This document shows positions 22,117 through 31,043 of a stretch of 64,000 nt of DNA, one piece after another. Source of the stretch: Polymorphobacter fuscus (GTDB taxonomy: Bacteria; Pseudomonadota; Alphaproteobacteria; Sphingomonadales; Sphingomonadaceae); the NCBI RefSeq assembly GCF_011927825.1, contig NZ_JAATJI010000001.1:2586001-2650000 (forward strand). Reading direction: 5' to 3'. The notes beneath the pieces were generated by a model. That model ran no database searches. It had not been told where the DNA came from and was given only the letters and a program-made list of their open reading frames with translations. Position 1 is the stretch's first letter, and every line of letters begins with the position of its first letter. A program made the position numbers and the translations under genes.

Positions 22117-24536
22117 CCGCCGATCCGCTTGCCACCTACAACGCCAAGCGGGACTTTGCACTGACGACGGAACCGGCAGGCAAGCGGGGCAAGGTCAAGT
22201 CGAAGGCCCGCGCCTTTGTCGTCCAGAAGCATGGCGCCACACGGCTGCACTGGGACTTTCGGCTGGAACTCGACGGCGTGCTCCTGTCCTGGGCGGTGAC
22301 GCGCGGGCCGAGCACCAGCACCAAGGACCGACGCCTGGCGGTGCGGACGGAAGACCATCCGCTCGATTACGGCAGTTTCGAAGGCACGATTCCCAAGGGC
22401 CAATATGGCGGCGGCACGGTGATGCTGTGGGACCGCGGCACCTGGGAGCCGATCGACGAGCCGCGTGAAGGGGTCAAGAACGGCAAGTTCCACTTCATCC
22501 TCCACGGCGAGCGCATGCACGGCGAATGGGTGCTGATTCGGCTCAAGCCCGATGAAGGGAAGAAGGCCGGCCGGGAAAACTGGCTGCTGTTCAAGATCGC
22601 CGACGACCATGCCAATGGCGCCGATCTGGTGGCGACCCATGACGTCAGCGTGTCGACCGGGCGGTCGATGGACGACATTGCCAAGGGCGCAAAGGTGTCA
22701 CCCAAGACGAAAAAGCAGGGCACGATGCCGCCACCGGCGTTTCGCGCGCCGCAGCTGGCGACGCTGGTCGACACACCGCCGACCGGCAACGACTGGCTGC
22801 ACGAAACCAAATATGACGGCTATCGGGCGCTGCTTGCCGTGGGTGGCGGCAAGGCGCTGGCCTATACGCGCAGCGGGCTCGATTGGACCGAAAAGTTCGC
22901 GAGCGTCGCCGCTGCTGCTGCCGCGCTGCCGTGCGCATCGGCGCTGGTCGACGCCGAAATCTGCGCGCTCGATGGCGATGGCCGGCCAAGCTTCGGCCTG
23001 CTACAGGCGGCGCTCAAGGACGGTGGGCCGATCGTTGCCTTCGGCTTCGACCTTCTCGAACATGATGGTATCGACCTGACCAAGGCGCCGCTGACCGAGC
23101 GCAAGGCAGCGCTGGCAACCCTGCTCGCCGACGCGCCATCGCCGCTCTTCTATGCCGAGCATGTCCGCGGCGGCGGGGAACGCATGTTCGCGGCGCTGTG
23201 CGGTGCCGGCTATGAAGGCGTCGTCAGCAAGCGCGCCGACGCGCCGTATCGCGGCGGGCGTACCAAGGTCTGGCTGAAATCCAAGTGCACGCACCGGCAG
23301 GAATTTGTCATCGGCGGCTGGGCGGCATCGGAAAAGGGCCGCGGCTTTGCCTCCCTGCTGCTCGGCGTGCACGAAACGGACGGCCTGCGCTATGCCGGCC
23401 ATGTCGGGACCGGCTTCGATGACCGCACGCTCGCGATGCTGACCGAGCGGCTTGCCGGCCTTGCCGCTGATACCACGCCCTTTGCCGGCAAGCTGAGTGC
23501 CGAGGCGCGGCGGCGGGCGCATTGGGTCAAGCCCGAACTGGTCGCCGAAGTTGCCTTTGCCGAATTCACGTCCGACGGCATTGTCCGTCACGCCAGCTTC
23601 ATCGGCCTGCGCGAGGACAAGCCGGCCAAGACCGTGATCGCCGAAAAGCCAGCCGGCAAGGCCGTGTCGGGCGCGTCGGCGCTCGCAACGCTCGGTGTCA
23701 CCATCAGCTCGCCCGACCGAATCGTGTTTCCGGACCTCGGCCTCAGCAAACAGGCGCTGGCCGAATATTACGCGCTGCTCGGCGATGCGATGCTGACCGA
23801 CATGGCGGGCCGGCCGATCAGCCTGGTGCGGTGTCCGCAGGGGCGCGGCAAGGCGTGTTTCTTCCAGAAACACGACAGCGGCATGTTTCCCGACAGCGTC
23901 CGTCACGTCCCGATTGCCGAGACCGACGGCAAGCAGGAGGATTATCTCTATCTCGAAGACACCGCCGGCGTCGTCGCCTGCGTCCAGATGGGGACGATCG
24001 AATTCCACGGCTGGGGGTCGCGGGTTGCCGATCTCGAGCGTCCCGACCGGCTGGTGTTCGACCTCGATCCCGACGAGGGGCTGGGATTCGACGCGGTCAA
24101 GGCGGCCGCGCTGCTTGTCCGTGATCGGCTGAAGGCGGTCGGGCTGGCGTCGCTGCCGATGGTTACCGGCGGCAAGGGCGTCCATGTCGTGGCGCCGCTG
24201 GTGCCCGATGCCGACTGGCCGGTGGTCAAGGCCTGGGCGCGCAGCTTCGCCGAAGCGCTGGCAACCGAACGTCCGGCGGACTTCACCGCGACGATGAGCA
24301 AGGCCAAGCGCAAGGGCCGTATCTTCATCGACTGGCTGCGCAACCAGCGCGGCGCCACGGCCGTCATGCCATTCTCGGTGCGCGCCCGGGATGGCGCCGG
24401 CGTCGCCGTGCCGCTGACCTGGGCCGAACTCGCCGAGGCGACCAGCGGCAATGGCTTCACCGCCGCCGACCCGGCCGCCGTGCTGGCGATGGCGAAACGG
24501 CGCAAGACGGTGAGGGCGTCGAAGCTGCCGAAGTGA
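22113..24536 (+). CDS. ligD: Multifunctional ATP-dependent DNA ligase LigD
   Basis: Three-domain NHEJ enzyme of 807 residues. It has a 3'-phosphoesterase domain (about residues 25-190; HWDFRLELDG), an ATP-dependent ligase domain with adenylated lysine K233 in ETKYDGYRALL (about 210-510), and a primase/polymerase domain (about 535-800) with the metal-binding DLDPDEG and FIDWLRNQRG motifs. The PE-Lig-Pol order is the one found in Pseudomonas-type LigD. It overlaps ku by ATGA. The stop is followed after seven bases by a 23-base inverted-repeat element. The pair sits directly beside bchO, an unusual place for repair genes. Confidence 0.96.
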   Translation: MTADPLATYNAKRDFALTTEPAGKRGKVKSKARAFVVQKHGATRLHWDFRLELDGVLLSWAVTRGPSTSTKDRRLAVRTEDHPLDYGSFEGTIPKGQYGGGTVMLWDRGTWEPIDEPREGVKNGKFHFILHGERMHGEWVLIRLKPDEGKKAGRENWLLFKIADDHANGADLVATHDVSVSTGRSMDDIAKGAKVSPKTKKQGTMPPPAFRAPQLATLVDTPPTGNDWLHETKYDGYRALLAVGGGKALAYTRSGLDWTEKFASVAAAAAALPCASALVDAEICALDGDGRPSFGLLQAALKDGGPIVAFGFDLLEHDGIDLTKAPLTERKAALATLLADAPSPLFYAEHVRGGGERMFAALCGAGYEGVVSKRADAPYRGGRTKVWLKSKCTHRQEFVIGGWAASEKGRGFASLLLGVHETDGLRYAGHVGTGFDDRTLAMLTERLAGLAADTTPFAGKLSAEARRRAHWVKPELVAEVAFAEFTSDGIVRHASFIGLREDKPAKTVIAEKPAGKAVSGASALATLGVTISSPDRIVFPDLGLSKQALAEYYALLGDAMLTDMAGRPISLVRCPQGRGKACFFQKHDSGMFPDSVRHVPIAETDGKQEDYLYLEDTAGVVACVQMGTIEFHGWGSRVADLERPDRLVFDLDPDEGLGFDAVKAAALLVRDRLKAVGLASLPMVTGGKGVHVVAPLVPDADWPVVKAWARSFAEALATERPADFTATMSKAKRKGRIFIDWLRNQRGATAVMPFSVRARDGAGVAVPLTWAELAEATSGNGFTAADPAAVLAMAKRRKTVRASKLPK

Positions 24537-24543
24537 ACGCCCG

Positions 24544-24634
24544 GCAGGGGGTGACCCCCTGCACCCAATTTATTGAAGTGAACGAAGCGTCGGCGGATGG
24601 CCCCAACAACGGGGTGCAGGGGGTCACCCCCTGC
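24544..24634. repeat. 23-base inverted repeat pair between ligD and the M24-like gene
   Basis: The 23-base element at 24544-24566 recurs exactly, inverted, at 24612-24634. Each copy is itself a hairpin (CAGGGGGTGACCCCCTG core) followed by CACCC. The pair flanks 45 bases between two convergent genes and could fold into one long stem or two short ones, so it probably ends transcription from both sides. A related element (GCAGGGGCTGAGCCCCTGC then ACCCC) follows the SDR gene at 35380, suggesting a small intergenic repeat family in this genome. Confidence 0.7.
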
Positions 24635-25982
24635 TGAACAGGCGGTCGCTGCGGAGCCAGCAGGGCGGCAGGCAGAGCGGTGTCGCGGACAGCGGCAGCA
24701 CCGATGGTGCGATCTGTGCGCCGATGACATCGGTCATGAAGGCGCGGCGGGCCGTGATGCGCGCCCAGACGGCGGGATAGTCGCGGGCGAGCTCGGCACG
24801 CAGGTGTTCGTCGGCAAAGACGATGCTGTCTTCGCAATTGAGCGCCCAGCCGTCGGGCATCGGCGTCGGGATGACATCGACCTGCATGTGCATGCCCGAT
24901 CGCAGCCGGTCGGTCGATCCGGGGCGGACGGGGGTTGCCGACCATTCCTCGTGCCCGGTCAGATGGCCGGGGTTGAGCATCGAGCGCAGCCCGCCTTGCG
25001 CCAGAGTCGCCTGGACTTCGGCCTCGAGCGTGCCGCCCTCCACGCCGATGTCGGCGACTTCGTACCAGCGCAGCAGCCCGGCGAAATAGCCGGCGGCGAG
25101 GCTTTCGAAGGCGTCATGTCCGGCGGTGACGAGGCCGCCGCGGGCCGTCAGGCCGCCCCACAGGCCGACGGCGGTCGACACGCCATCGCCTTCGGCAATG
25201 CGGCGCGATCCGGCGCTGGCGAGGCCGATGACCGGGCCACCCGCGGCATCGCCCGAGGCCAGCATGGCGTGGACGGCAAAGGGTTCGCCGCGATAGCCCA
25301 TGCGCGCTGCGGCTTCGCGTTCGCTGTCGCCGGGGCGGACCTGGCTGAGGATCGACCAGACCATTTCGGAACTGCGCGCGGCGGCGGCTTCGAACACCGC
25401 GATCTGGTCGGCGCCAATGATCGACCGCTGGCCGGTTTCGGGGTGGAGCAGCACCGGGGTGGCGTCGACGACACTGCCGGCGACACGGGTGGCCGCCGCG
25501 ACATGGACAGCAGGCAGATACATCGGCAGCGGTGCATCGCCATCCCATTCGGCGGATTCCAGATATTTCCAGCCGACGAGCCCCAGGCGGTGGCTGTGGC
25601 CGATGCCGGCGTCGCGCAGCACGTCGGTCAGCCGGGGGGCGATGGTGCGGTCCTGCCCGGCCAGGCTCATCGTCTGGCTGAGCAATGGCCGCAGCCCCGG
25701 CAGCGGCGAAATGCGGGCGTAGGAGAGGCATTCGTTGCCGGCGACGAGCACGCGCGCGCCGGCCGGGCCGAGCAGCAGCAGCGCCTCCTCGAAGCGCGGC
25801 TCGAAGCCCGAGAGGAAGGCGATGTTCGCCATATGCTCGCGATCGGCATAGACCATCAGCCAGTCGGTCCCCGCCGCCGCCAACGCAGCATCGCACCGGG
25901 CGGCATAGGTCGCCCCCGACAGCGGGACCGGATCGGCGATGGCACCGAAGTCGGGGATGGCGATTTCGCGCAGACGAACCAT
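24624..25982 (-). CDS. M24-fold (creatinase/Xaa-Pro peptidase-like) protein, metal ligands not conserved
   Basis: A 452-residue cytoplasmic protein with the two-domain creatinase/aminopeptidase P architecture: an N-terminal domain with WLMVYADREHMANIAFLSGF and a C-terminal pita-bread domain. The usual first pair of Asp ligands is replaced in GVSTAVGLWGGLTARGGLV. The His region reads NPGHLTGHEEW, and only one of the late acidic positions (CEDSIVF) is evident. It may therefore act like creatinase, without metal, or have another role. The ATG at 25982 follows GGAGA; longer upstream frames lack support. The last residues (FSRG) and the stop are encoded by the intergenic repeat, so the C terminus may have been extended by it. 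It is divergent from the acylase gene. Confidence 0.85.
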   Translation of the reverse strand: MVRLREIAIPDFGAIADPVPLSGATYAARCDAALAAAGTDWLMVYADREHMANIAFLSGFEPRFEEALLLLGPAGARVLVAGNECLSYARISPLPGLRPLLSQTMSLAGQDRTIAPRLTDVLRDAGIGHSHRLGLVGWKYLESAEWDGDAPLPMYLPAVHVAAATRVAGSVVDATPVLLHPETGQRSIIGADQIAVFEAAAARSSEMVWSILSQVRPGDSEREAAARMGYRGEPFAVHAMLASGDAAGGPVIGLASAGSRRIAEGDGVSTAVGLWGGLTARGGLVTAGHDAFESLAAGYFAGLLRWYEVADIGVEGGTLEAEVQATLAQGGLRSMLNPGHLTGHEEWSATPVRPGSTDRLRSGMHMQVDVIPTPMPDGWALNCEDSIVFADEHLRAELARDYPAVWARITARRAFMTDVIGAQIAPSVLPLSATPLCLPPCWLRSDRLFSRG

Positions 25983-26053
25983 TTCAGTCTCCAATGTCCT
26001 TGAGCGGCGACAATATATATGACTTAAAGTGAACGCAACGGCGGGAGGAATGG
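25983..26053. promoter_or_regulatory. Divergent promoter region of the M24-like and acylase genes
   Basis: A 71-base spacer between two divergent starts with an AT-rich centre (CAATATATATGACTTAAAG, about 26011-26029) in otherwise GC-rich DNA. TATATT on the minus strand is a possible -10 box. I cannot fix -35 boxes with confidence. Ribosome binding sites for both genes (GGAGA on the minus strand, GGGAGGA on the plus strand) lie at its edges. Confidence 0.5.
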
Positions 26054-28291
26054 GTGCGCGCGCTTCTGACGATCGGCCTGGCAATGGCACTGGCGGCACC
26101 GGCGGCGGCTGCCGGGCGCGACGACGCGCGGGCGGCGCGGTCGAGTATCGTCCGCGATGGCTTCGGCATCGCGCATGTCCATGGCAAAAGCGACGCCGAT
26201 GCGGTGTTCGCGATGGTCTATGCCCAGGCCGAGGATGATTTTCCGCGCATCGAGCGCAACTATCTGGCGGCGCTGGGCCGGCTGGCGGAGGCCGATGGCG
26301 AGGCGGCGCTATGGCTCGATCTGCGCCAGCGGCTGTTCCTCGATCTCGATGGCCTGCAGGCCGAATATCGCCGGTCGCCGGGCTGGTTGCGGGCGTTGAT
26401 GGATGGCTGGGCAGCGGGGCTGAACCATTATCTCGCGACGCATCCGGACGTGCGCCCGCAGGTCATCAGCCGCTTCGAACCCTGGATGGCGCTGGCCTTT
26501 TCGGAAGGCAGCATCGGCGGCGACATCGAACGCGGGGTCGATCTGGCGGCGCTGGCGGCCTTATACGGCGGTGCGGCAGCGCCCGATCCGGCGGCGCGTC
26601 TCGCCCTGGCGGGGCGAATGACCGAGCCCAAGGGGTCGAACGGCATCGCCATCGGGCCTTCGCGAAGCTCCGACGGCCGGGCGCTGCTGTGGATCAACCC
26701 GCATACCTCCTTCTATTTCCGCGCCGAACAACAGGTGACGAGCGACGCCGGGCTCGATGTCTATGGCGCTGCGACCTGGGGGCAGTTTTTCGTCTATCAG
26801 GGGTTCAACCGCCATGTCGGCTGGATGCATACGTCGAGCGGAGTCGACACCATCGACGAGTTCGGCGTCGAAGTGGCGAAGCGTGGCGGCGTGCTGCATT
26901 ACCGCCATGGCAGCAAATGGCGACCGGTTCGCCAGCGCGCCGTGACGCTGCGGGTGCGGCAGGCCGATGGCGCGCTGGCGGCGCGGCGCTTCACCGTCCT
27001 GTCCACCCACCACGGCCCGATCATCCGCGCCGAAGGCGGGCGCTGGATTGCCGTGGCAATGCTCAATGCGCCGCGTGCCGCGCTGGAGCAGAGTTTCCTG
27101 CGCACCAAGGCCGCCGACCTGCGCGATTATCTGCGCGCCTCCGATCGCAAGGCCAATTCCTCGAACAACACCATCTTCGCCGCCGATGATGGCACCATCG
27201 CCTATCTCCACCCGCAGTTCGTCCCCGTGCGCGACGATCGCTTCGACTATACCCGGCCCGTCGATGGCAGCGACCCGGCCACCGACTGGCGGGGCCTGCA
27301 CCGGCTCGACCAGCTGCCGCAGGCCGTGGCGCCGGCGACCGGCTGGGTGATGAACACCAACAACTGGCCATGGGGCGCCGCCGGTTCGGCCAGTCCGAAG
27401 GCGGCGGACTTTCCGCGCTACATGGACCAGTTCGGCGAGAACCCGCGCGGCGTCCACGCCACCGCCTTGCTCGACACGGCGGCGAAATTCACCCCGCAAA
27501 GTCTTGCTGCGGCTGCCTTTGATCCTTTCCTGCCGTTGTTCGACGCGCAGATCCCCCAGCTGCGGCGCGGCTTCGATGCGCTGCCGGCGGGCGACCCGCG
27601 GCGGGCGCGGCTGGCGGCGCCGCTGGCGCTGCTGGAAGGCTGGGACCGGCGCTGGAGCAGCGGTTCCGAGCCGACGAGCCTTGCCGTCCATTGGGGCGAG
27701 GCGATGTGGGCGCAGCAGGGGCCAAAGGCAGCGGCGGCCAATGTGCCGCTGTTCACCTGGTTCGACACGCGGATGACCGATGCCGACCGCATCGCCGCGT
27801 TCGACACGGCGGTGACGACGATGGTGCGGGATTTCGGTGGCTGGCGCATCGCCTGGGGGCGGATCAATCGGCTGCAGCGGATCAGCGGCGCGATCACCCA
27901 GGCGTTCGACGATGCGCAGCCCAGCCTGCCGGTCGGCTTCACCTCGGGCAATTTCGGCTCGCTGGCAGCGTTCAGCGTCGAACGCCAGCCGGGCCAGCGG
28001 TGTTTCTATGGCAGCACCGGCAACAGCTTTGTCGCGGCGGTCGAATTCGGGCCGCAGGTGCGCGCCTGGGCGGTGTCGGTCGGCGGGCAGAGCGGCGACC
28101 CCGCCTCACCGCATTTCGACGATCAGTCCCGCCGCTATGTCGCCGGCGACCTGCGCGAAGTGCCGTTGACGGCCGCGGCGCTCGCCCCGTTCGAATCGCG
28201 GCGCTACCGGCCCGGCGCCGCGCGGCCGGATGACGGCGTCCGCCGCACTGCGCCCGCGCCGATCGGCGATGGTCGCTGCCTCGACCGGTAG
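26054..28291 (+). CDS. Secreted penicillin-acylase-family Ntn hydrolase
   Basis: Probable periplasmic amidase made as a precursor that cuts itself into alpha and beta chains. It has a signal peptide (about residues 1-20), an alpha region with the EDDFPRIERNYLAALGRL segment, and the autocleavage site in KGSNGIAIGPS, where S195 would become the N-terminal nucleophile. The beta-chain motif WINPHTSFYF follows. The total of 745 residues is normal. It starts with GTG at 26054 behind GGGAGGA. Family members hydrolyse penicillins, acyl-homoserine lactones, aculeacin or other amides; the sequence does not say which. It is divergent from the M24-like gene, hinting at a shared amide or peptide substrate. 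Confidence 0.9.
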   Translation: MRALLTIGLAMALAAPAAAAGRDDARAARSSIVRDGFGIAHVHGKSDADAVFAMVYAQAEDDFPRIERNYLAALGRLAEADGEAALWLDLRQRLFLDLDGLQAEYRRSPGWLRALMDGWAAGLNHYLATHPDVRPQVISRFEPWMALAFSEGSIGGDIERGVDLAALAALYGGAAAPDPAARLALAGRMTEPKGSNGIAIGPSRSSDGRALLWINPHTSFYFRAEQQVTSDAGLDVYGAATWGQFFVYQGFNRHVGWMHTSSGVDTIDEFGVEVAKRGGVLHYRHGSKWRPVRQRAVTLRVRQADGALAARRFTVLSTHHGPIIRAEGGRWIAVAMLNAPRAALEQSFLRTKAADLRDYLRASDRKANSSNNTIFAADDGTIAYLHPQFVPVRDDRFDYTRPVDGSDPATDWRGLHRLDQLPQAVAPATGWVMNTNNWPWGAAGSASPKAADFPRYMDQFGENPRGVHATALLDTAAKFTPQSLAAAAFDPFLPLFDAQIPQLRRGFDALPAGDPRRARLAAPLALLEGWDRRWSSGSEPTSLAVHWGEAMWAQQGPKAAAANVPLFTWFDTRMTDADRIAAFDTAVTTMVRDFGGWRIAWGRINRLQRISGAITQAFDDAQPSLPVGFTSGNFGSLAAFSVERQPGQRCFYGSTGNSFVAAVEFGPQVRAWAVSVGGQSGDPASPHFDDQSRRYVAGDLREVPLTAAALAPFESRRYRPGAARPDDGVRRTAPAPIGDGRCLDR

Positions 28292-28308
28292 GCGATCAGG
28301 CCTCCCGA

Positions 28309-29061
28309 TCAGGGCCGCGGCGGCTGCTTGCCCGCCGCCAGCAGCAGGTCGAGCGCGTCGCGGATGAGGTCGTGCATGCGCGCGCCGGCCAGCCGAGCGT
28401 CGCCGGCGGCGATGGCTTCGGCGACTTTCTGGTGGTCGCGGGCGCTGGCGCGCGGCACGCCCTTGTATTCGTTGGTGCGCCGGATCGAGAAGCGCAGCGT
28501 CGTGTCGATCAGGTCGGTGAACTGGCGCAGGAACCGGTTGTTGCTCGCCTCCAGCACGGCGATGTGGAAGCCGATGTCGGCTTCCAGCGCATCCTCGCCG
28601 CGCTCGGCGGCAAACATCCGGTCGATGGCATCGATGATGGCGCGGCGCTGCTTGCCGTTCGATGTCTGTGCCGCCAGCATCGCCGCGCGCGGCTCGATCG
28701 CCATGCGGATCTCGGTGAAGTCGATCATCAGGTCGATCGAGAAATCGCGCTCCAGCATCCATCGCAGCACATCGGGGTCGAGCAGGTTCCAGCTTTCTTC
28801 GGGCTGGACCACGGTGCCGGCGCGCTTGCGGGCGAACAACAGGCCCTTGGCCGTCAGCATCTTGACCGCTTCGCGGACCACCGGGCGGCTGGCGCTGTAC
28901 AGCTGGCACAGCGCTGCCTCGGTCGGGAAGGCCTGCTTCGACGTGTAGGTCTGGGTGACGATGGCACGGCCAAGATCGTTGACGATGCTGCCGGTCAGGT
29001 TGCGCCCTTCGTCATCGGTGCTCGGCACGTGATCGATGGCCGGGCGTGGCAGGTCGTTCAT
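28309..29061 (-). CDS. FadR-family GntR transcriptional regulator (DgoR-like)
   Basis: Winged-helix regulator of 250 residues with an N-terminal DNA-binding domain (about 20-90; FPTEAALCQLYSASRPVVREAVKMLTAKGLL) and a C-terminal all-helical FCD ligand domain (about 110-240). The linker SWNLLDPDVLRWML is typical of sugar-acid regulators such as DgoR. It is next to the lactonase gene and heads the sugar cluster, so it probably represses it until galactonate or a related intermediate binds. A candidate operator, GTATGATA, occurs three times in the cluster's control regions. The GGGAG before its ATG is clear. Confidence 0.9.
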   Translation of the reverse strand: MNDLPRPAIDHVPSTDDEGRNLTGSIVNDLGRAIVTQTYTSKQAFPTEAALCQLYSASRPVVREAVKMLTAKGLLFARKRAGTVVQPEESWNLLDPDVLRWMLERDFSIDLMIDFTEIRMAIEPRAAMLAAQTSNGKQRRAIIDAIDRMFAAERGEDALEADIGFHIAVLEASNNRFLRQFTDLIDTTLRFSIRRTNEYKGVPRASARDHQKVAEAIAAGDARLAGARMHDLIRDALDLLLAAGKQPPRP

Positions 29062-29092
29062 CCGGCTCCCTCATCTGGACATCTGGCCGGAA

Positions 29093-29953
29093 TCATCCGG
29101 CGTGGCAGTGCGGCGGCAACCCTATCACGCCCGTCCGGATTTCAAACAGCGCACCGGCATCGGGTTCACCTTCGGCGTCGATTGTCGACGATGTGGCAAA
29201 CAGCCGGTCGAGCCCCGGCCCGGCAAAGGCACAGCTGGTGATGTTGGTCGCCGGCAGTGCGACGCTGTCGACCAGTCGTCCGGCCGGGTCGAAGCGGCTG
29301 ATGCGGCCGCCGCCCCAATGGGCGATCCACAAATGGCCGTCGGCGTCGATCGTCATTCCGTCCGGGCTGCCCCAACCGGTTTCGAACTGGATGAACAGCG
29401 CGCGGGGACCAAGGCTGCCGTCATCGCCAAGGGCGAAGCGATAGACGCGGCCGAGGCCGCTGTCGGTGTGGTACAGCCAGCGCCCGTCCGGGCTGAACGC
29501 CGGGCCGTTGGTGACCTTGTAGCCGTCGTCGATGCGGACCGGGGTGCCGCCGGGATCGAGCCGGTACAGCGCGCCGCTGGCATCCTGGTCGCGATCATCC
29601 TTGCTGCCGAACCACAGCCGGCCGGCGGCATCGACCTTGGCATCGTTGAGCCGGTTGTGCGGACGGTCGGGTTCGGGCCGATGCAGCGGCGCGATGCACA
29701 GCGGGTCGAGGGCGAGCGTGACGATGCCGCTCTTGAAGCCGGCCAGCAGGTCGTCGCGGCCCGCGCGTTCCACCACCCAGCCGATGCGTTCGGGCATCGG
29801 CCAGCTGGTGATGCGATCATCGGCAAGCGATAGCGACCAGAGCTGCTGGCCCATGATATCGACCCACAGCAGCGCGTTGCGGCGCGCGCTCCACACCGGG
29901 CCTTCCCCCAGGATGTCATGTGCGTCGCGCGGGACAATTCGATAATCGGTCAT
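29093..29953 (-). CDS. SMP-30/gluconolactonase family sugar lactonase
   Basis: Calcium- or zinc-dependent lactonase of the six-bladed propeller family that would open galactono-1,5-lactone to galactonate. The 286-residue protein has the metal-binding Glu of LGEGPVW, the Asn of VTNGPAFSPDG and the Asp of SPDGMTIDADG, all expected in SMP-30 lactonases. AGGAGAC precedes its start. It is divergent from the ABC transporter operon and close to the regulator. Arabinono- or xylonolactonase activity is possible by family, but dgoD, dgoK and dgoA nearby favour galactonolactone. Confidence 0.9.
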   Translation of the reverse strand: MTDYRIVPRDAHDILGEGPVWSARRNALLWVDIMGQQLWSLSLADDRITSWPMPERIGWVVERAGRDDLLAGFKSGIVTLALDPLCIAPLHRPEPDRPHNRLNDAKVDAAGRLWFGSKDDRDQDASGALYRLDPGGTPVRIDDGYKVTNGPAFSPDGRWLYHTDSGLGRVYRFALGDDGSLGPRALFIQFETGWGSPDGMTIDADGHLWIAHWGGGRISRFDPAGRLVDSVALPATNITSCAFAGPGLDRLFATSSTIDAEGEPDAGALFEIRTGVIGLPPHCHAG

Positions 29954-29972
29954 GATGTCTCCTGCGATATAA

Positions 29973-29980
29973 GTATGATA
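29973..29980. promoter_or_regulatory. Candidate GntR operator 1 (GTATGATA)
   Basis: The octamer GTATGATA sits in the divergent spacer between the lactonase and the ABC transporter genes, within a longer GATATAAGTATGATATAAA stretch that holds GATATAA twice, 11 bases apart. The same octamer recurs at 39312 and 39421. Shared context TAA(T)GTATGATA supports a common regulator. Confidence 0.45.
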
Positions 29981-30044
29981 TAAATTGACGATTGTCGATC
30001 ACGGCGGCAAGAGTGGACGCGATTGCTGCGGGGAGAGTGAACGG

Positions 30045-31043
30045 GTGCCGATGACGCGCCGATCCTGGTTGACGGGCGCCGCCGCGGCGGGTGGCGCGAG
30101 CCTGCTCGGCGCCTGTGCATCGGCGCCCGGTGATATCCGCATCGGCTTCCTCGTCAAGCAGCCGCAGGAACAATGGTTCCAGGATGAATGGCGCTTTGCC
30201 CGTGCCGCGGCCCGGCGCCACGGCTTTTCGCTCATCGCCATCGGCGCGGAAGATGGCGACCGGGTGCTGTCGGCGCTCAACACGCTGTACGCGCGTTTCG
30301 CGCAAGGCTTCATCATCTGCGCGCCCGATCCGCGGCTTGGGCCCGCCATCGCCGGCTTTGCCGCCGATACGGGACTGAAGGCCATGTCGGTCGATGACCG
30401 GTTGACCGGTGCCGATGGCCTGCCGATCGCCGGCATCCCGCATGTCGGCATTTCGGCGCGCAAGATCGGGGCGCTGGCCGGTGCGGCGGCTGCGGCAGAG
30501 GCCAAGCGCCGCGGCTGGCCGATCGGCGAAACCGGCATCCTGCGGATCAGCTTCGACAGCCTGGAAACCGGCCGCGAACGGCTGCTTGGCGCCGTCGAGG
30601 CGCTGCAGGCGGCGGGCTATCCGGCATCGGCGATCTTCAGCGCGCCGCAGCGCACGACCGATACCGAAGGCGCCTTCAGCGCCGCGTCGCCGGTGCTGAC
30701 GGCGCGCGCCGGCATCGACAGGTGGATCATCCTGGGCCTCAACGACGAGACGGTGGTCGGCGGGGTGCGCGCCGCCGAAGGGCTGTCGATGGCCGCTGCC
30801 AACATCATCGGGGTCGGTATCGGCGGGTCGGAAGTGGCGATCGCCGACCTGGCGAAGCCGCGGCCGACCGGCTTTTATGCCTCGGTGCTGCTCAGTCCGC
30901 GCCGCCATGGCTATGACACTGCGCTCGCCATGTATGAATGGGTGGGCGACGGCCGGCGTCCGCCGCCGCTGACGCTGACCAGCGGCACGGTCATCACCCG
31001 CGACACCTATCGCGACCTGCTGGCCCGGGAAGCGGCGGCGTGA
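30045..31043 (+). CDS. araF: Sugar ABC transporter substrate-binding lipoprotein (AraF-like)
   Basis: Periplasmic binding protein of the arabinose/galactose type. Segments IGFLVKQPQEQWFQDEW, GFIICAPDPRLGPAI, GLNDETVVGGVRAAEG and ATNIIGVGI-like stretches follow E. coli AraF closely. AraF binds L-arabinose and also D-galactose, so a galactose role fits the neighbouring genes. Instead of a plain signal peptide it has RRSWLTGAAAAGGASLLGAC, a Tat-like and lipobox leader, so it is probably a lipoprotein. The GTG at 30045 lies seven bases after GGGAGAG and is preferred; ATG 30051 is the alternative. It overlaps the ATPase gene by GTGA. Confidence 0.88.
   Translation: MPMTRRSWLTGAAAAGGASLLGACASAPGDIRIGFLVKQPQEQWFQDEWRFARAAARRHGFSLIAIGAEDGDRVLSALNTLYARFAQGFIICAPDPRLGPAIAGFAADTGLKAMSVDDRLTGADGLPIAGIPHVGISARKIGALAGAAAAAEAKRRGWPIGETGILRISFDSLETGRERLLGAVEALQAAGYPASAIFSAPQRTTDTEGAFSAASPVLTARAGIDRWIILGLNDETVVGGVRAAEGLSMAAANIIGVGIGGSEVAIADLAKPRPTGFYASVLLSPRRHGYDTALAMYEWVGDGRRPPPLTLTSGTVITRDTYRDLLAREAAA

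Noticed and set aside
19792-22161. 789-codon minus-strand open frame opposite bchD, bchO and ku
   Set aside because: It spans three well-supported plus-strand genes and shows only low-complexity Arg/Gln-rich sequence.
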